Origin: Bacteroidales bacterium UBA4772
GTDB taxonomy: Bacteria; Bacteroidota; Bacteroidia; Bacteroidales; VadinHA17
Assembly: GCA_002403305.1 (NCBI GenBank)
Contig: DHHM01000010.1
Span: 1 to 64,000, forward strand
Length of the DNA stretch: 64,000 nucleotides
Direction of reading: 5' to 3'
The notes under the pieces were generated by a model. The model ran no database searches, was not told the DNA's origin, and worked only from the letters and a program-made list of their open reading frames with translations. The position numbers were made by a program, and so were the translations under genes. Shown in pieces: positions 16,237 to 26,906 of the stretch; within the stretch, counting starts at the first letter, position 1; every line of letters begins with the position of its first letter.

Positions 16237-16348
16237 CAGTCTACAGTCTTCAGTCCTCAGTCTCCAGTCTCCTACTGCCGGCTGTGGGTTGCCGACTGTG
16301 GGCTGGTTTCAGTCCCGACTGCCGACTGCCGACTGCCGACTGTGGACT
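16237..16348. repeat. heptanucleotide arrays inside the znuA 3' end
   Basis: Five CAGTC-type 7-mers run from 16237 to 16271 (CAGTCTA, CAGTCTT, CAGTCCT, CAGTCTC, CAGTCTC). Five GCCGACT-type 7-mers run from 16314 to 16348 (CCCGACT, three GCCGACT, GTGGACT). Degenerate related words fill the middle. The array covers the last 33 codons of znuA including its stop and almost reaches the znuC start. Confidence 0.92.
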
Positions 16349-17338
16349 GGATAACGCATGTACTACCTCCATAACAGCCTCCGGCCAGTTTCTGTTCATA
16401 GGGTTGATGACAATAAGCTCCGCACCGGTCTCCCGTGAGAGCGACTCAGCATTGCGCAGATCATATTCTGCCTGTATGAAGATACTCTTTATTTTCTCTT
16501 CGCGGGCAATATCAATCAACTCCTTCATGCGCGAGGGCGAAGGGCTCTTACCCTCATCCTCAAAAGAGAGCTGTTCAAAACCGTAATCGCGGGCCATGTA
16601 TGCTAGTGCCGGATGATAGATCATGACCGTGCGGGTGTTCATGGTCCCGACGGCACTCCTGACCATCTCATCAATAGCTGCAATGGTGTCAGCCAGGAGG
16701 CTGTGATTCCGTTCGTATTTTTCAGCCGAGGCAGGATTAAGCCCGATAAGGAAATCCCTGATATCTTTAGCCATCACTGCCGCTGCAGCAGGTGACATCC
16801 AGAAATGAGGGTCAGCGCCGGCATGGCCGTGCCCTTCGTGATCATCACCGCTCTCAGCTTCTTGGTGCCCCTCCGGATCATTACCGGTCCCGTCTTCCTG
16901 GTGTCCTGTGTGATCATCATCGCCCTTGTCTTCATGGTGCCCCTCAGGATCAGCCTCTTCCTCGGCCTCATGGTGCTCTTCCGTTCCTATTAACTCAATG
17001 CTGCGGGACAGGTCGAGTATCTGCATCTCACTGTTGACCTGCCGGAAGCGGTCCATCCATGCATGCTCGAACTCGAGCTGACCGTTCATAATAAATGCTT
17101 CGGAGCCCGACAGGGAATTGATCTGGGCAGGGAGCGGTTCCCAGATGTGGTGGTCAGCACCTGGAGGAAGCATTACATTGATTGTGAAATCATCGCCTGC
17201 AATGGCCTCGACAAACCAGGCGATCGGCGGAATGGTTACGGTGAGAGTTTTCTCATCACCGGCCCGGGGAGTACGGTTGCCACAGGAGGCGACTGCCAGC
17301 GCAAGGGAAATAATAATCAACAGGGGTATCTTCTTCAT
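16250..17338 (-). CDS. znuA: zinc ABC transporter substrate-binding protein
   Basis: This 362-residue protein captures metal in the periplasm for ZnuBC. It has a lipoprotein signal (SLALAVASC, Cys 19) and a cluster-9 (ZnuA/TroA) fold with metal-ligand regions PPGADHHIWEP, PHFWMSP and MIYHPALAYMARDYG. A His/Asp/Glu-rich loop at about residues 115-175, with repeated HHE, HED and GHQE words, is the hallmark of zinc-specific members. The usual C-terminus appears to end near residue 330. The last 32 residues (beginning SSPQSAVGSRQSG) are encoded by an intergenic-type microrepeat and have no expected function. Confidence 0.9.
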   Translation of the reverse strand: MKKIPLLIIISLALAVASCGNRTPRAGDEKTLTVTIPPIAWFVEAIAGDDFTINVMLPPGADHHIWEPLPAQINSLSGSEAFIMNGQLEFEHAWMDRFRQVNSEMQILDLSRSIELIGTEEHHEAEEEADPEGHHEDKGDDDHTGHQEDGTGNDPEGHQEAESGDDHEGHGHAGADPHFWMSPAAAAVMAKDIRDFLIGLNPASAEKYERNHSLLADTIAAIDEMVRSAVGTMNTRTVMIYHPALAYMARDYGFEQLSFEDEGKSPSPSRMKELIDIAREEKIKSIFIQAEYDLRNAESLSRETGAELIVINPMNRNWPEAVMEVVHALSSPQSAVGSRQSGLKPAHSRQPTAGSRRLETED

Positions 17339-17358
17339 GACCGTGAGTTTCCGTAGTG

Positions 17359-17389
17359 CAAAATTAACAATATGGCAATTCGGGACAAA
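17359..17389 (-). promoter_or_regulatory. znuA operon promoter
   Basis: On the minus strand TTTG (17386-17389) is separated by exactly 19 bases from TAATTTTG (17359-17366), a full match to the Bacteroidota -33/-7 consensus. The znuA ATG follows 20 bases later. A short inverted repeat, TGATG-T-CATCA (17406-17416), lies just upstream. It does not resemble a known Zur box. Confidence 0.7.
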
Positions 17390-17489
17390 AAAGAGCTCTG
17401 TAATATGATGTCATCAGAACGGAGGTGGGGAAAATCACCTTCAGGAATCTGATCCGAGGCCTGCTGCCTCCTCCGGCGCACTAAATGAA

Positions 17490-17573
17490 GAGGCATTGCA
17501 TGGAATGCCTCCACGTGTGGCCACAGATGTCGCCCTGCAGACGCACAATGAAAAGGCGTCGCAAGCAACGCCT
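17490..17573 (-). terminator. two hairpins downstream of the coiled-coil protein gene
   Basis: On the minus strand AGGCGT...ACGCCT (17554-17573) is followed by TTTTC, and then GAGGCATT...AATGCCTC (17490-17511, 8 bp stem, 6-base loop) is followed by TTCATTT. Both hairpins begin with a similar AGGC word. They lie 65-150 bases beyond the stop at 17639 and probably end that transcript. Together with the znuA promoter they account for the 300-base gap 17339-17638, where no gene is seen. Confidence 0.5.
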
Positions 17574-17638
17574 CTCCTGATGATTACAGTTGACCTGTAA
17601 CCCTAAAGCAGAACCAACACAAAGCCGGAAACCGAAAA

Positions 17639-18397
17639 TCAGTCAGAGTTCATTGATATGCGCAGGTTGCCCGTTGCGTTTCTGGCCTTTATTTTGAAAA
17701 CCCATTTGCCGTTCTTCCAGCCGTTACCCTCGCCCGTATCAAAGCTCTTTCTCCAGTTGAGACTGCCGTTGGCATCAATTACAACCTCGGAAAGCTGCTT
17801 GCCGTCAGGCATGATGATGGCCACAGTCATTGACCCTTCAGCACAGTCGCCTGATACCGAAAGGTTGACGTTGGTCTCTTCTCCCGCGCTCATCGTGAAC
17901 TCATTGGTGAAGGTTGCCTCCATCACCTGGCGGGAGTAATTCCATGATGAGCCGGGCTTGCCGACCTGGCCGTGAGAACCGTAGATGTAAATGCCGCCCT
18001 TGTCAGGAGTCACATATTTAAACATCTTTTCATCAGGCATGACAACCACGGGATATTTCCTGGATATCTCCTCCCTTGTCCTCATCTGATCCTCAAAATC
18101 CCTTGCGATTCTTTCGAAATCCCTGGCCCTGTCTGCCGCCGCAGCCTCTATCTCGGCAATCTTCTTCTGCATCTCCTCCTCGGTGATGATTCTCTTTTTA
18201 AGCTCAACCTCCACCTGCTTTTTCTTTTGATCTGCTTCCTTCTGCTCCTGTTCTGAGAGCTTCTTTTGCTCCTCCCATGTCTGCTTCTGTTTCTCTTCCG
18301 CTGCCTTTGACGGAGGAGTCTCCTGTGCCGATGCCACATTCAGTGTAAGTATCATGGCCAGGAAACCAACCGTAAATAAATAAACTGTTCTTTTCAT
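17639..18397 (-). CDS. secreted coiled-coil protein, unknown function
   Basis: The protein has 252 residues counted from ATG 18397, chosen because a signal peptide follows directly (MKRTVYLFTVGFLAMILTLN, then VASAQ). An in-frame start 16 codons earlier adds nothing signal-like. Residues about 25-110 are highly charged with long Lys/Glu/Gln heptad-like stretches (KLSEQEQKEADQKKKQ), predicted as a coiled coil. The C-terminal part has alternating beta-type sequence and ends WVFKIKARNATGNLRISMNS, suggesting a beta-sandwich such as a carbohydrate- or protein-binding domain. I do not recognise the family. It is probably periplasmic. It is divergent from the histidine kinase gene. Confidence 0.65.
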   Translation of the reverse strand: MKRTVYLFTVGFLAMILTLNVASAQETPPSKAAEEKQKQTWEEQKKLSEQEQKEADQKKKQVEVELKKRIITEEEMQKKIAEIEAAAADRARDFERIARDFEDQMRTREEISRKYPVVVMPDEKMFKYVTPDKGGIYIYGSHGQVGKPGSSWNYSRQVMEATFTNEFTMSAGEETNVNLSVSGDCAEGSMTVAIIMPDGKQLSEVVIDANGSLNWRKSFDTGEGNGWKNGKWVFKIKARNATGNLRISMNSD

Positions 18398-18487
18398 GAC
18401 TGCCTGTTTGAATTGTTCATGCTGTAAAATTAAGCCATACATCACTATTCTCAGGTTAACACAAGGTTAATGACTGGTTAATCCTCT

Positions 18488-18516
18488 TGTGCGATCCGGG
18501 TCAATGATTAATTTTG
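18488..18516 (+). promoter_or_regulatory. promoter of the histidine kinase gene
   Basis: TTG (18488-18490), an 18-base spacer and TAATTTTG (18509-18516) match the Bacteroidota promoter. The -7 box lies 16 bases before the ATG at 18533, with GAGGAAA between them. Confidence 0.6.
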
Positions 18517-18532
18517 AGGAAAATGAAGGCAG

Positions 18533-19894
18533 ATGAAACGGCACCTTCTTCTTGTAGTTTCCCTTGCAGCCCTGGTTCTTTTCTTTGCTGTACAGCTCTA
18601 TATGATACGCAGTGTCTGGCAGCAGAAGGAAGAGATACTACTCATGCGCTACAGGAACCTGTCGCGCGAGGGACTTTCCGTGCTGCTCTCCAGAAAGAAG
18701 GCCAATGGGTTTGAGAAGGCCATGGAGGTGACCGACAAGCTGGCGGAATTCCTTGTCAAAGAAGAACTGAGCAAGCTGTCTGACGCATCCGACACTCTGG
18801 CCTTGAATAGAATGTACCTGAAAAAAATTAATGCCGTTCTGTATAAAAATGAGATGTTAACCTCATTTCTTGCCTCCTATATTGAAAATGCAGGTTACCA
18901 CAAGGATTTCAAGAGTTTCATTGCGATCAGCAACCTTGAACTATTTACTCCGGAAGGCCGACTTCAGGTTACAGATACCGTTTGGTCCGCACCTCCGAAA
19001 AACCTTGTTTTTGTCAACACGTTCCGGGAAGAGCATAATAACTTTCTGATTGAATATCACTACCTGATTGACCTGACACACAAAAACAGGCTGGTCTTAA
19101 GGGAAGCGCTGCTCTCCTTTGTCCTTATCATTTCCAGCACCCTGATAGTGTTCCTGGTCTTCTGGCTGACCTGGAGCAACCTGATGGAGGAGAGGCGTCT
19201 TTCAGGACTCAAGAGTGATTTCATCAACAACATGACCCATGAGCTCAAGACGCCGCTGTCGACCATCACCGTGGCAGGGAAGACACTGAAAAAGGAACAG
19301 ATCCTTGCTGACCCGGAGAAAGTACTGGAGACAGCCGATATGATAGGAAAACAGAGCGTTCATCTTAACCAGATGATTAATACTATTCTTGAGGTCAGTC
19401 TTCTTGAACGAACCGAGTTTCATCTCGACAGGCACCCTCTTGCAGCAGACGAGCTGATACATGAGATAGTCTCATCATTCCTTACCTCCTGTGACTGGTG
19501 TGCCGTGATTGAAGAAGATTACAGAACCGAAGGTGCTGTAATCCATGCCGACACCGTGCATTTCACCACCATGATCAGCAACCTGCTCACCAACGCTGTC
19601 AAATACTGTGACGGAGATCCGGTGATAAAGGTTATGACAACCGTTGAATGCGGAAATCTTGAGATAACCATTTCAGACAACGGCATCGGCATTGCGCGTG
19701 AGCACCTCAACCATATTTTCGAGAAATTCTACCGGGTGCCCCACGGGAATATTCACAAGACCAAGGGACTTGGGCTTGGTCTTTACTATGTCAGGCGGAT
19801 TGCCATGGCTCACGGTGGGGATGTCTCCGCCAGCAGCAAGCCTGGCCGGGGGACCACATTCAGAATCAGATTACCGTTAAAAACAAACATATGA
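18533..19894 (+). CDS. sensor histidine kinase
   Basis: The 453-residue protein has a TM helix at about residues 5-25, an extracytoplasmic sensor of roughly 170 residues with no recognised fold, a second TM helix at about 195-215, then HisKA (FINNMTHELKTPLSTI, phospho-acceptor His 236). The HATPase_c domain has N-box NLLTNAVKYC, G1 ISDNGIGIAREHL, F-box IFEKFYRVP and G2 TKGLGLGLYYV. It should autophosphorylate and pass phosphate to the response regulator encoded 90 bases downstream. The ligand is unknown. Confidence 0.92.
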   Translation: MKRHLLLVVSLAALVLFFAVQLYMIRSVWQQKEEILLMRYRNLSREGLSVLLSRKKANGFEKAMEVTDKLAEFLVKEELSKLSDASDTLALNRMYLKKINAVLYKNEMLTSFLASYIENAGYHKDFKSFIAISNLELFTPEGRLQVTDTVWSAPPKNLVFVNTFREEHNNFLIEYHYLIDLTHKNRLVLREALLSFVLIISSTLIVFLVFWLTWSNLMEERRLSGLKSDFINNMTHELKTPLSTITVAGKTLKKEQILADPEKVLETADMIGKQSVHLNQMINTILEVSLLERTEFHLDRHPLAADELIHEIVSSFLTSCDWCAVIEEDYRTEGAVIHADTVHFTTMISNLLTNAVKYCDGDPVIKVMTTVECGNLEITISDNGIGIAREHLNHIFEKFYRVPHGNIHKTKGLGLGLYYVRRIAMAHGGDVSASSKPGRGTTFRIRLPLKTNI

Positions 19895-19917
19895 AACCTG
19901 CATGTGTGCAAGTTCAT
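19891..19917 (+). repeat. imperfect inverted repeat between kinase and regulator genes
   Basis: ATGAAACCTGCA (19891-19902) and TGCAAGTTCAT (19907-19917) pair around a TGTG loop with one bulge and one mismatch. The left arm contains the kinase stop codon. No T-run follows, so it is not a standard terminator. It may be a structured mRNA element affecting translation of the response regulator. Confidence 0.4.
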
Positions 19918-19984
19918 ATAACCACTTGAGTACAGAATTTCATGCAACTTCCATTTGTCCAATGAAACATAAAATTATACGAGA

Positions 19985-20652
<668 letters not shown>

Positions 20653-20656
<4 letters not shown>

Positions 20657-23466
20657 TCGGTTGTCTCAGCCTCGCGGATAAGAAATTCCGTCAGGTTGAC
20701 GTCATGGCTGAGTTTAAGTTTTGTCCTGAGCCGGTAACGGCCTATCTCCACAGCCCGCGTTGAGATGTTCGACAGGTTGGCTATCTCCTTCGTTGTAAAA
20801 TTCATCCTAAGATATGAACATAGCCTGAGGTCATTGGGAGTGAGTGACGGATACTTCTTCTTCATCTTGCTAAAGAAACCTTCCTGTGAAAACTTCAGGT
20901 TCTTCATCACATTCTGCCACTCTTCGGTCTGGGTATCAAGACCGTGATCAATGATCTTCTCCATCTCCTTTACAAAACGCGCCGGAGGCCTTGATGAAGA
21001 CTCCTTACCAGACTCCAGCTTGTCACGCAGTTCCCTCAGAGTGTCTGTTTTCCTGATCAGATAACGCATTGTCAGCATCAGTTCATAACTCTTGTAGTCA
21101 AGCTCGCTCTCGAGTCTGTTCTTTCCCACCTCATACTCAATCATGCGGCGGTGCCTCTCAAGAGTCATCCTGAATACCCTGACCACTACCGCAATTAGTC
21201 CGGCGACGATAAGAACATATAATACCCATGCCCAACCGGTCAGAAGGAAAGGCCTTCGGATAACAAAACGAGCTTCGGCAAGGTCGTTGCCGCCAGTCTC
21301 CCTGACCTGCAGATGATACTCACCATGCCGCAGGTTGAGAATAGAAAAATGGTCTGCCACCGTTCGGTTCCACCCGTCACCCAGCTCCGTGATCCTGTAG
21401 AGGTACTCACGCCCTTCGCGGTCAAAGCCTGAAGGATTGGATATCTGCACTGTGAGATTGTTTTCCCTGCTTGAGACGGAAAGATTTTCCGTTGCTCCCG
21501 GAAAGAGGATAGTGCTTCTTCTGCCCCCGCTGAAGATAAGCCGACTGAAATTGAGAGCAGACCCGGGTCTTGCATCACTGAGTTTCCCGATATCGTAAAT
21601 ACTGAACGCCTGCCTGGTTGGAATGAGAAGCCTGGCAGAGTCAAGTGATATGATCTGCTGTTCCCGCCAGGGAAGGTCGGCATACTCATGAACGAACTCC
21701 AGCACCTTTTCTGCCTGAAGGTCACGGGAGACATTGAAGAGGGCAATCCTGTTGTCAAGCACAAACCAGTAGCTGTTTCCGTTGTAACCTATTATCTGAG
21801 TTGCACCTACAAAATCACCGAGACCCTGCTCCAGTGATGAAACAGGGAAAAAGTCCCTCTTCTCATAATCAAATGCAAAAATATGATCAGAAGCCATGAA
21901 GACAACCTGGTTATTCAGGCTTGACATAGACAGAATTTTTGAGCTGTCAGCCAGCAGGCTGAAGTAAAGTGAGCTGACGATAGAGTCTGCCTGCTCATTG
22001 AGCTCCAGACGGTAGATCCCTTTTTGCGGATGGACTGCCCAGATGTAGCCCAGATAATCAATCTCAAGGAACCTGGTTGGCTCCAGATAGCCTTCAATTC
22101 TGTTCCGGTAAACCCAACTTCCTGTTTCATCCCTGGCGAAGGAGACGATACCTGTGTAAGTGCCCTCAAGCAGAAGGTCGCCGTAAGGCTTGAATGACCA
22201 CCCACCGGTCACGTCAGAAATTTTTTCTGCCCTGCCGCCATCAATAACAAAGGTTCCGTCATTATGGCCGCACAGGATCTGACCGTCATACTGGACCAGC
22301 TTCCAGACCTGGCCCTGGGTATTGGGTATAATCCGAAGGTCCGAGAAACGGTAGTTGCCGTCTGCAGGCGAGATATTTGCAGCAAACAAACCGTGGTTGG
22401 TCCCAAGATAAAGATGGTCCTGATCCCTTATTGCAGTGTATATGGTTCCGAGGGCACCGCTGGTATTTGCATAGTAAGTCACGTGAGAAGAGGTCCTGAT
22501 ATAATTTGCCCCGTCATCAAGACCTGCCCAGATACCGTCCGCATCATCGAGGTAAAGTGAGAGTACAGTGTTGTTATTAAGGCCGTTGGAATGATCATAG
22601 GTATCCAGTATCCTGCCTGACCTGTCACAGATGGCAACGCCCTTCAGAATTGTCCCGAACACTATCATGTTATCATTTGCAGCCAGGCCGGCGTTGCAGG
22701 TAGCCTCCTTCAGATAAAGTGATATTTCCGTATTAAGAGGGGAGAAATTAATTCCGTCATATGCAAAGATCCCGTCGTTGGCAGTGCATATCCACTGATC
22801 GTCAGGGCCAAAATCAATCAGGGCATGGACCTTCAGTGATCCGAACGGTTCACTGCCTTCAATGAAAGTAAAGTCAGTGCCGTCAAACCAGTAAAGCCCG
22901 TCCCCGAGGGCCTGTGCCATAAACCTCTCTCCCACCCTGAAAAAGAAGAGCATGAAGGAAGGTGTCTCAACCTTGCGGATAACATTGTAGTCATATATAT
23001 AGACGGCTGTAAACGATTGAAAGTAAATGCTATGACCAAGATCATAAATATTCCATATCTCATCATTTTTTGATATGGCTGTCCCCTCCGCCAGGGATGC
23101 ATAGGAGAGCCTGCCCGACTTATCCCTGCTCCAGATCCCAAAGTCCTCGAAAGAACCCGTAAAAATCATCCCGTCATTGTCGACATACACCGACCGTACC
23201 CCCTGCCTGCTGGGGACAGTATATGTTCTGGCCGTGATGCCGTTGTACTCTATCAGTCCTGCAGAGTTGGCAAAATATATATACCCGCTTAACGGATCAC
23301 GGCATATTTCCCAGTTCTGACTTAAAACGGGAATAACTCCTGAAATGAACTTATGGATCTCATTCTGATTTCCTCCTCGTTGGCCGGAGGCCAGAGATGA
23401 AAAGGATATTATGCAAATCAACAAGAACAGTGATCTGGTGTTACCCCATCCTGCGTTTTCTGACAT
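20653..23466 (-). CDS. membrane-spanning propeller/Y_Y_Y/LuxR-type regulator of the PUL
   Basis: The 937-residue protein has an N-terminal signal or anchor, two-component-regulator propeller repeats over about residues 40-640 (for example GLIEYNGITARTYTVPSRQG, NNNTVLSLYLDDADGIWAGL), a Y_Y_Y domain (EYLYRITELGDGWNR) to about 745, and a TM helix (AWVLYVLIVAGLIAVVVRVF). A cytoplasmic coiled coil follows, then a C-terminal LuxR-like helix-turn-helix (LTPNDLRLCSYLRMNFTTKE, NISTRAVEIGRYRLRTKL). There is no kinase or receiver domain, so it is a one-component regulator linking a periplasmic sugar sensor to DNA. It follows the GH94 gene by 95 bases on the same strand and most likely controls the PUL. 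Confidence 0.82.
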
Positions 23467-23561
23467 AAGGCCCGATTGTTAAATCACTCCCTGTTACCAG
23501 AGGTAAATATACAAAAAAGAGAATTCTTTTTACAGGGATGTGTAACGAAGCCGTTGAGCCA

Positions 23562-26500
23562 CTACAACCAGACTTCAATCCTGTTCTCGCCCTTTTCGGG
23601 CATCGCAAGGAAAACTGCCTCCTCCAGCACCGCTCCGCCCCGGCGATACGGATTTTCCTCCTCACCCGCCGTGGTCTCCATGCCGTTGATCACGATTCGT
23701 TTCGGTCCATAATTGCCTTCCCTGACATTGTATACCAGGGTAACGGTCCTGCCCAATACTTCCATTCCTGCGATGAATCCGTCAAGTGAATATGGCATTA
23801 CCGGATCAATTATCACATTCCCCCATTCAATTCTCAGTCCGAGTAGACGGGTCACGATGATGCCGATGTATATTCCCGGCCCGCTTGAATAAACCCTCCA
23901 CCCACCCCTGAGGGTTACAGCGCCGGTCTTAATTTCAGAGTAGAGTCTGTCAGCCTCATAACGGTTCCTGAAGATTACATCCGAGCTGCTGTAATAGGTA
24001 TTTGATTGCCGCACATCACCGCAGGGCACTGCCTCCCTGTAGCCTGCAGGAACTGCCCTGCGCAGGGCTTTGAGGAACGCCTCAGCCTGTCCTGTGCGGG
24101 CAAGGGCCTCTGCATAACGGATATGCTCATGCACATACATGAGTCCGATCTCACGTCCGAAAAATGTACTGCTCTCTGCTCTCTGAAAAAGAGTCTTAAT
24201 ACCACCGTTATACTTGAGCGGACGGTCCATCAGGCGGGCACCGTCAGGACCGGTGAGGTGATCTTCAATGAGTGCCTGATGCCTGCGTGCCTGCCCTGCA
24301 GTGAAAATCCCGCTCAATATGCCCCTGTTCATGGGCAGGATGCTGTACTTAATACCCGTTTTCTCATCAGCCGGGTGAAGCAGCAGGCCAAAACTCCCGC
24401 CATCCTCCGCAAGCCCGTATCCCGCAACCACTCCGTCTTTAACCAGGTGAACGTTGAAATCAGATTTTATTCCCTCACAAAGGAGATTTAACTTCCTTGC
24501 TTTAACGGCATCACCCGTCATCAGACATACTTCAGCGTAATCCCTGAAAGCCTGGTAATTCATCTCCACCGTCCAGCTCGATATCATCCTCCTGGCAAGG
24601 TGCTTATTGACCGGTTGCAGGGAATCATTCCAGTCACCTCCGCCATATTGCACCAGGGAGGTACCCGGGGAAAATGATTTAATCACTTTTTTAACTAACC
24701 GGTCAATGTGTTCACCGAGTGATTTTTTGAGGGTATTCGACGCTTTATCTTTATCGTAAAATGGAAGTGCCTCATCGAGAAAGTCAAAATCACCCGTCAC
24801 CCTTATGTAATAGCACAGGGCAATAAGGCACCAGTACATTATGTCTCCGTGAGCACTGTTTGCCCTTATCTCCCGGTAGCTGTCGAACATCCACCACTGA
24901 GGCCACCCCCCGTCAGGATTCTGGTTTGAGAAGATAATACGCAGTACCTGCTTCGCCTCGGCATACTTCTGCATTGCCAGGAGGAGTTCAACAGGGCCCT
25001 GTGCCACATCACGCGTTCCCCATGCCGCGCCACTGAACTGTTCCAGACCGTAGGGTGTGAGATAATGGACAAGGGCATTCATGCCGTACCATGGCAGGAT
25101 CTCCCGGATGGCAGCAATGTCTGCCTGCTCTCCCTGCAGTGCCAGCCTCTGGCTGAGGTCAATCCACCGCACCAGGGCATCATGGGAGTCAGCCGCCCAT
25201 TGGGTTTCCGGGTCTTCAAATTCAACTGTCTCTTCTTCACCGCAAACCTCACCGGTTATGCTGATCCGAAAATTTGCCGTCTTCGCTACATCGAGTATAA
25301 AAAGATTGTCTCCCCGGTTTTCATTAATGCTGCTGAGTATCTCATCACCCCAAACCCTGTATCCGGCTCCTGTGGTCCGGACCGTTATCCGGAAGCGGGC
25401 TCCCGGAAACCTTTTTGCTATCATGCTTTCCGGATCAGGAACGGCAATATGGTCACCTTCCGCTTCTCCCGGAACCACCCTCCAGCCGTTAAGGTCATCA
25501 AAATCATGAGTGACCAGCAGCCTTATCTCTTCACCGCTCAGAACCCTGAAGTCCATGTTCACCCGGGGTGATCTCATGGAGGTCCAGGTTCTTACCTGGA
25601 AGCACTTGTCGCCATGCCTGTAAATCCACCGGCAGCTGTTGAGTCCTGTCTCAAAGGCTGAAGGAACGCCAAGAAGCCTGAATCTGCCGTCGATCTCAAT
25701 GAATATCCTCTGTCCGGTCTCAGGTGACAGATTAAACTGGCTGTTGCAGACAGAGAGGAGGGTGTTGAAGTTGGTGTTGCCCTGGGTGAGATGCGAATTG
25801 AATACTCCAAATGCGAATGCCGTCGTTGACATGATCCTCTCATCAGGTGTAAACCCGGCTGCAGCCTGCATGATGTGGCCGTGTGGCCGGTCAACCAGGC
25901 CTTCCTTTTCACGCAGCATGATGTGATTGTAATCACTACTGAAAAATGAGATCAGTTTACCCCCGTATACTTCACTGTGACGTCTCTCACTGCCGAAAAA
26001 TCTTTCAAGCTCTGCCTCATTCAGCTCTTCGGCCTGCAGTAATTCAGGATTATTGAACAGGCTGGTTGCCGGTTTTATCCAGCCTCCTTTATCGTAAATC
26101 ACATGCTGACGGGCAAATTCACGCAAAAGGCCGGGAAGCCTGTCAAGGTCGGACCGGGAGGTGGCGGAGCGATGGTTGCGCATAAACTTTGCCACAAAGG
26201 CGCTCCTGTGCCTCGCTCCGGCAGGCAGGTCAAACGCCGCCTCCCGGAGGGCCACAACAGAAGATTCCCCGGCATATTCCCCTCCCAAACTGTCTGATAC
26301 AACTCCTTCCGGAATACCTTCCTGGCGGTATGTCCGGCCGTAAAACTGCATTCCGTCAGTGCTTGCGGTGACAGCGCCGTTAACACTTGCGATCAAAAGC
26401 CATGGATAGCCACCGGCCTCCTTCATGTTCTGACGACAGCATATGACTGAACCGTGCAGAGGGTCTTCAAGTATCCTCCGCTCCAGGTACTGGCTAACAT

Positions 26501-26906
26501 AATATTCATTTACAGGCCCGGACCCTGCAACTTTGAGGCCAACGTCCTGAACATATATCAGATCAAGCTTCTGGTCTTCCCCTGAGTTATTCAGGATATC
26601 CACGCTCCACTTCCAGCTCAGGCTCTTTTCAGACAGCTGAAGGAGACATTCATATTCCAGTCCGTCCCAGCTGCCGATGACTACAAAATAATTTTCCCCG
26701 GCACGAAACCTGGTGTCACTGTCCGTGCCCATCAGGGGCCGGTACTCCATCTGCACACCCCTTTTTCTCAGCCAAATATTTGCGCAGGCTCCTGAATGGA
26801 TCCAATTTGTCCGGAGGCTTATCCTTACAGGATCAGCATCAATTGAACTTAACAGACCACTTTTCAGTAAGTCTGCTGACAGCCCGACGGGGTTACTTAT
26901 TTTCAT
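23562..26906 (-). CDS. GH94 phosphorylase, 1,2-beta-oligoglucan phosphorylase-like
   Basis: The 1114-residue protein has no signal peptide and is cytoplasmic. N-terminal beta-sandwich regions lead to an (alpha/alpha)6 barrel with GH94 motifs GAAWGTRDVAQGP, NPDGGWPQWWMFD, AHGDIMYWCLIAL and QYGGGDWNDSLQP; Asp 758 in the last is the expected catalytic acid. Cellobiose phosphorylases have about 800 residues and cyclic glucan synthases about 2800. A length near 1100 with these N-terminal domains matches 1,2-beta-oligoglucan phosphorylase (SOGP), which releases glucose 1-phosphate from beta-1,2-glucooligosaccharides. ATG 26906 is chosen over GTG 26909. It overlaps the GH35 gene by 14 bases. Substrate assignment rests on length and context, not a search. 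Confidence 0.8.
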   Translation of the reverse strand: MKISNPVGLSADLLKSGLLSSIDADPVRISLRTNWIHSGACANIWLRKRGVQMEYRPLMGTDSDTRFRAGENYFVVIGSWDGLEYECLLQLSEKSLSWKWSVDILNNSGEDQKLDLIYVQDVGLKVAGSGPVNEYYVSQYLERRILEDPLHGSVICCRQNMKEAGGYPWLLIASVNGAVTASTDGMQFYGRTYRQEGIPEGVVSDSLGGEYAGESSVVALREAAFDLPAGARHRSAFVAKFMRNHRSATSRSDLDRLPGLLREFARQHVIYDKGGWIKPATSLFNNPELLQAEELNEAELERFFGSERRHSEVYGGKLISFFSSDYNHIMLREKEGLVDRPHGHIMQAAAGFTPDERIMSTTAFAFGVFNSHLTQGNTNFNTLLSVCNSQFNLSPETGQRIFIEIDGRFRLLGVPSAFETGLNSCRWIYRHGDKCFQVRTWTSMRSPRVNMDFRVLSGEEIRLLVTHDFDDLNGWRVVPGEAEGDHIAVPDPESMIAKRFPGARFRITVRTTGAGYRVWGDEILSSINENRGDNLFILDVAKTANFRISITGEVCGEEETVEFEDPETQWAADSHDALVRWIDLSQRLALQGEQADIAAIREILPWYGMNALVHYLTPYGLEQFSGAAWGTRDVAQGPVELLLAMQKYAEAKQVLRIIFSNQNPDGGWPQWWMFDSYREIRANSAHGDIMYWCLIALCYYIRVTGDFDFLDEALPFYDKDKASNTLKKSLGEHIDRLVKKVIKSFSPGTSLVQYGGGDWNDSLQPVNKHLARRMISSWTVEMNYQAFRDYAEVCLMTGDAVKARKLNLLCEGIKSDFNVHLVKDGVVAGYGLAEDGGSFGLLLHPADEKTGIKYSILPMNRGILSGIFTAGQARRHQALIEDHLTGPDGARLMDRPLKYNGGIKTLFQRAESSTFFGREIGLMYVHEHIRYAEALARTGQAEAFLKALRRAVPAGYREAVPCGDVRQSNTYYSSSDVIFRNRYEADRLYSEIKTGAVTLRGGWRVYSSGPGIYIGIIVTRLLGLRIEWGNVIIDPVMPYSLDGFIAGMEVLGRTVTLVYNVREGNYGPKRIVINGMETTAGEEENPYRRGGAVLEEAVFLAMPEKGENRIEVWL

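Noticed and set aside
16250..16348. ZnuA C-terminal tail as a functional domain
   Set aside because: Its codons are heptanucleotide repeats of the same type as non-coding arrays elsewhere, so a selected function is unlikely.
17406..17416. TGATG-T-CATCA as a Zur operator
   Set aside because: It is short, differs from known Zur boxes, and lies upstream of the -33 element. Evidence is too thin to call it.
23562..26906. GH94 protein as a cellobiose phosphorylase
   Set aside because: It is about 300 residues longer than cellobiose phosphorylases and lies with two GH144-type genes and no cellulase or GH9/GH5 gene.
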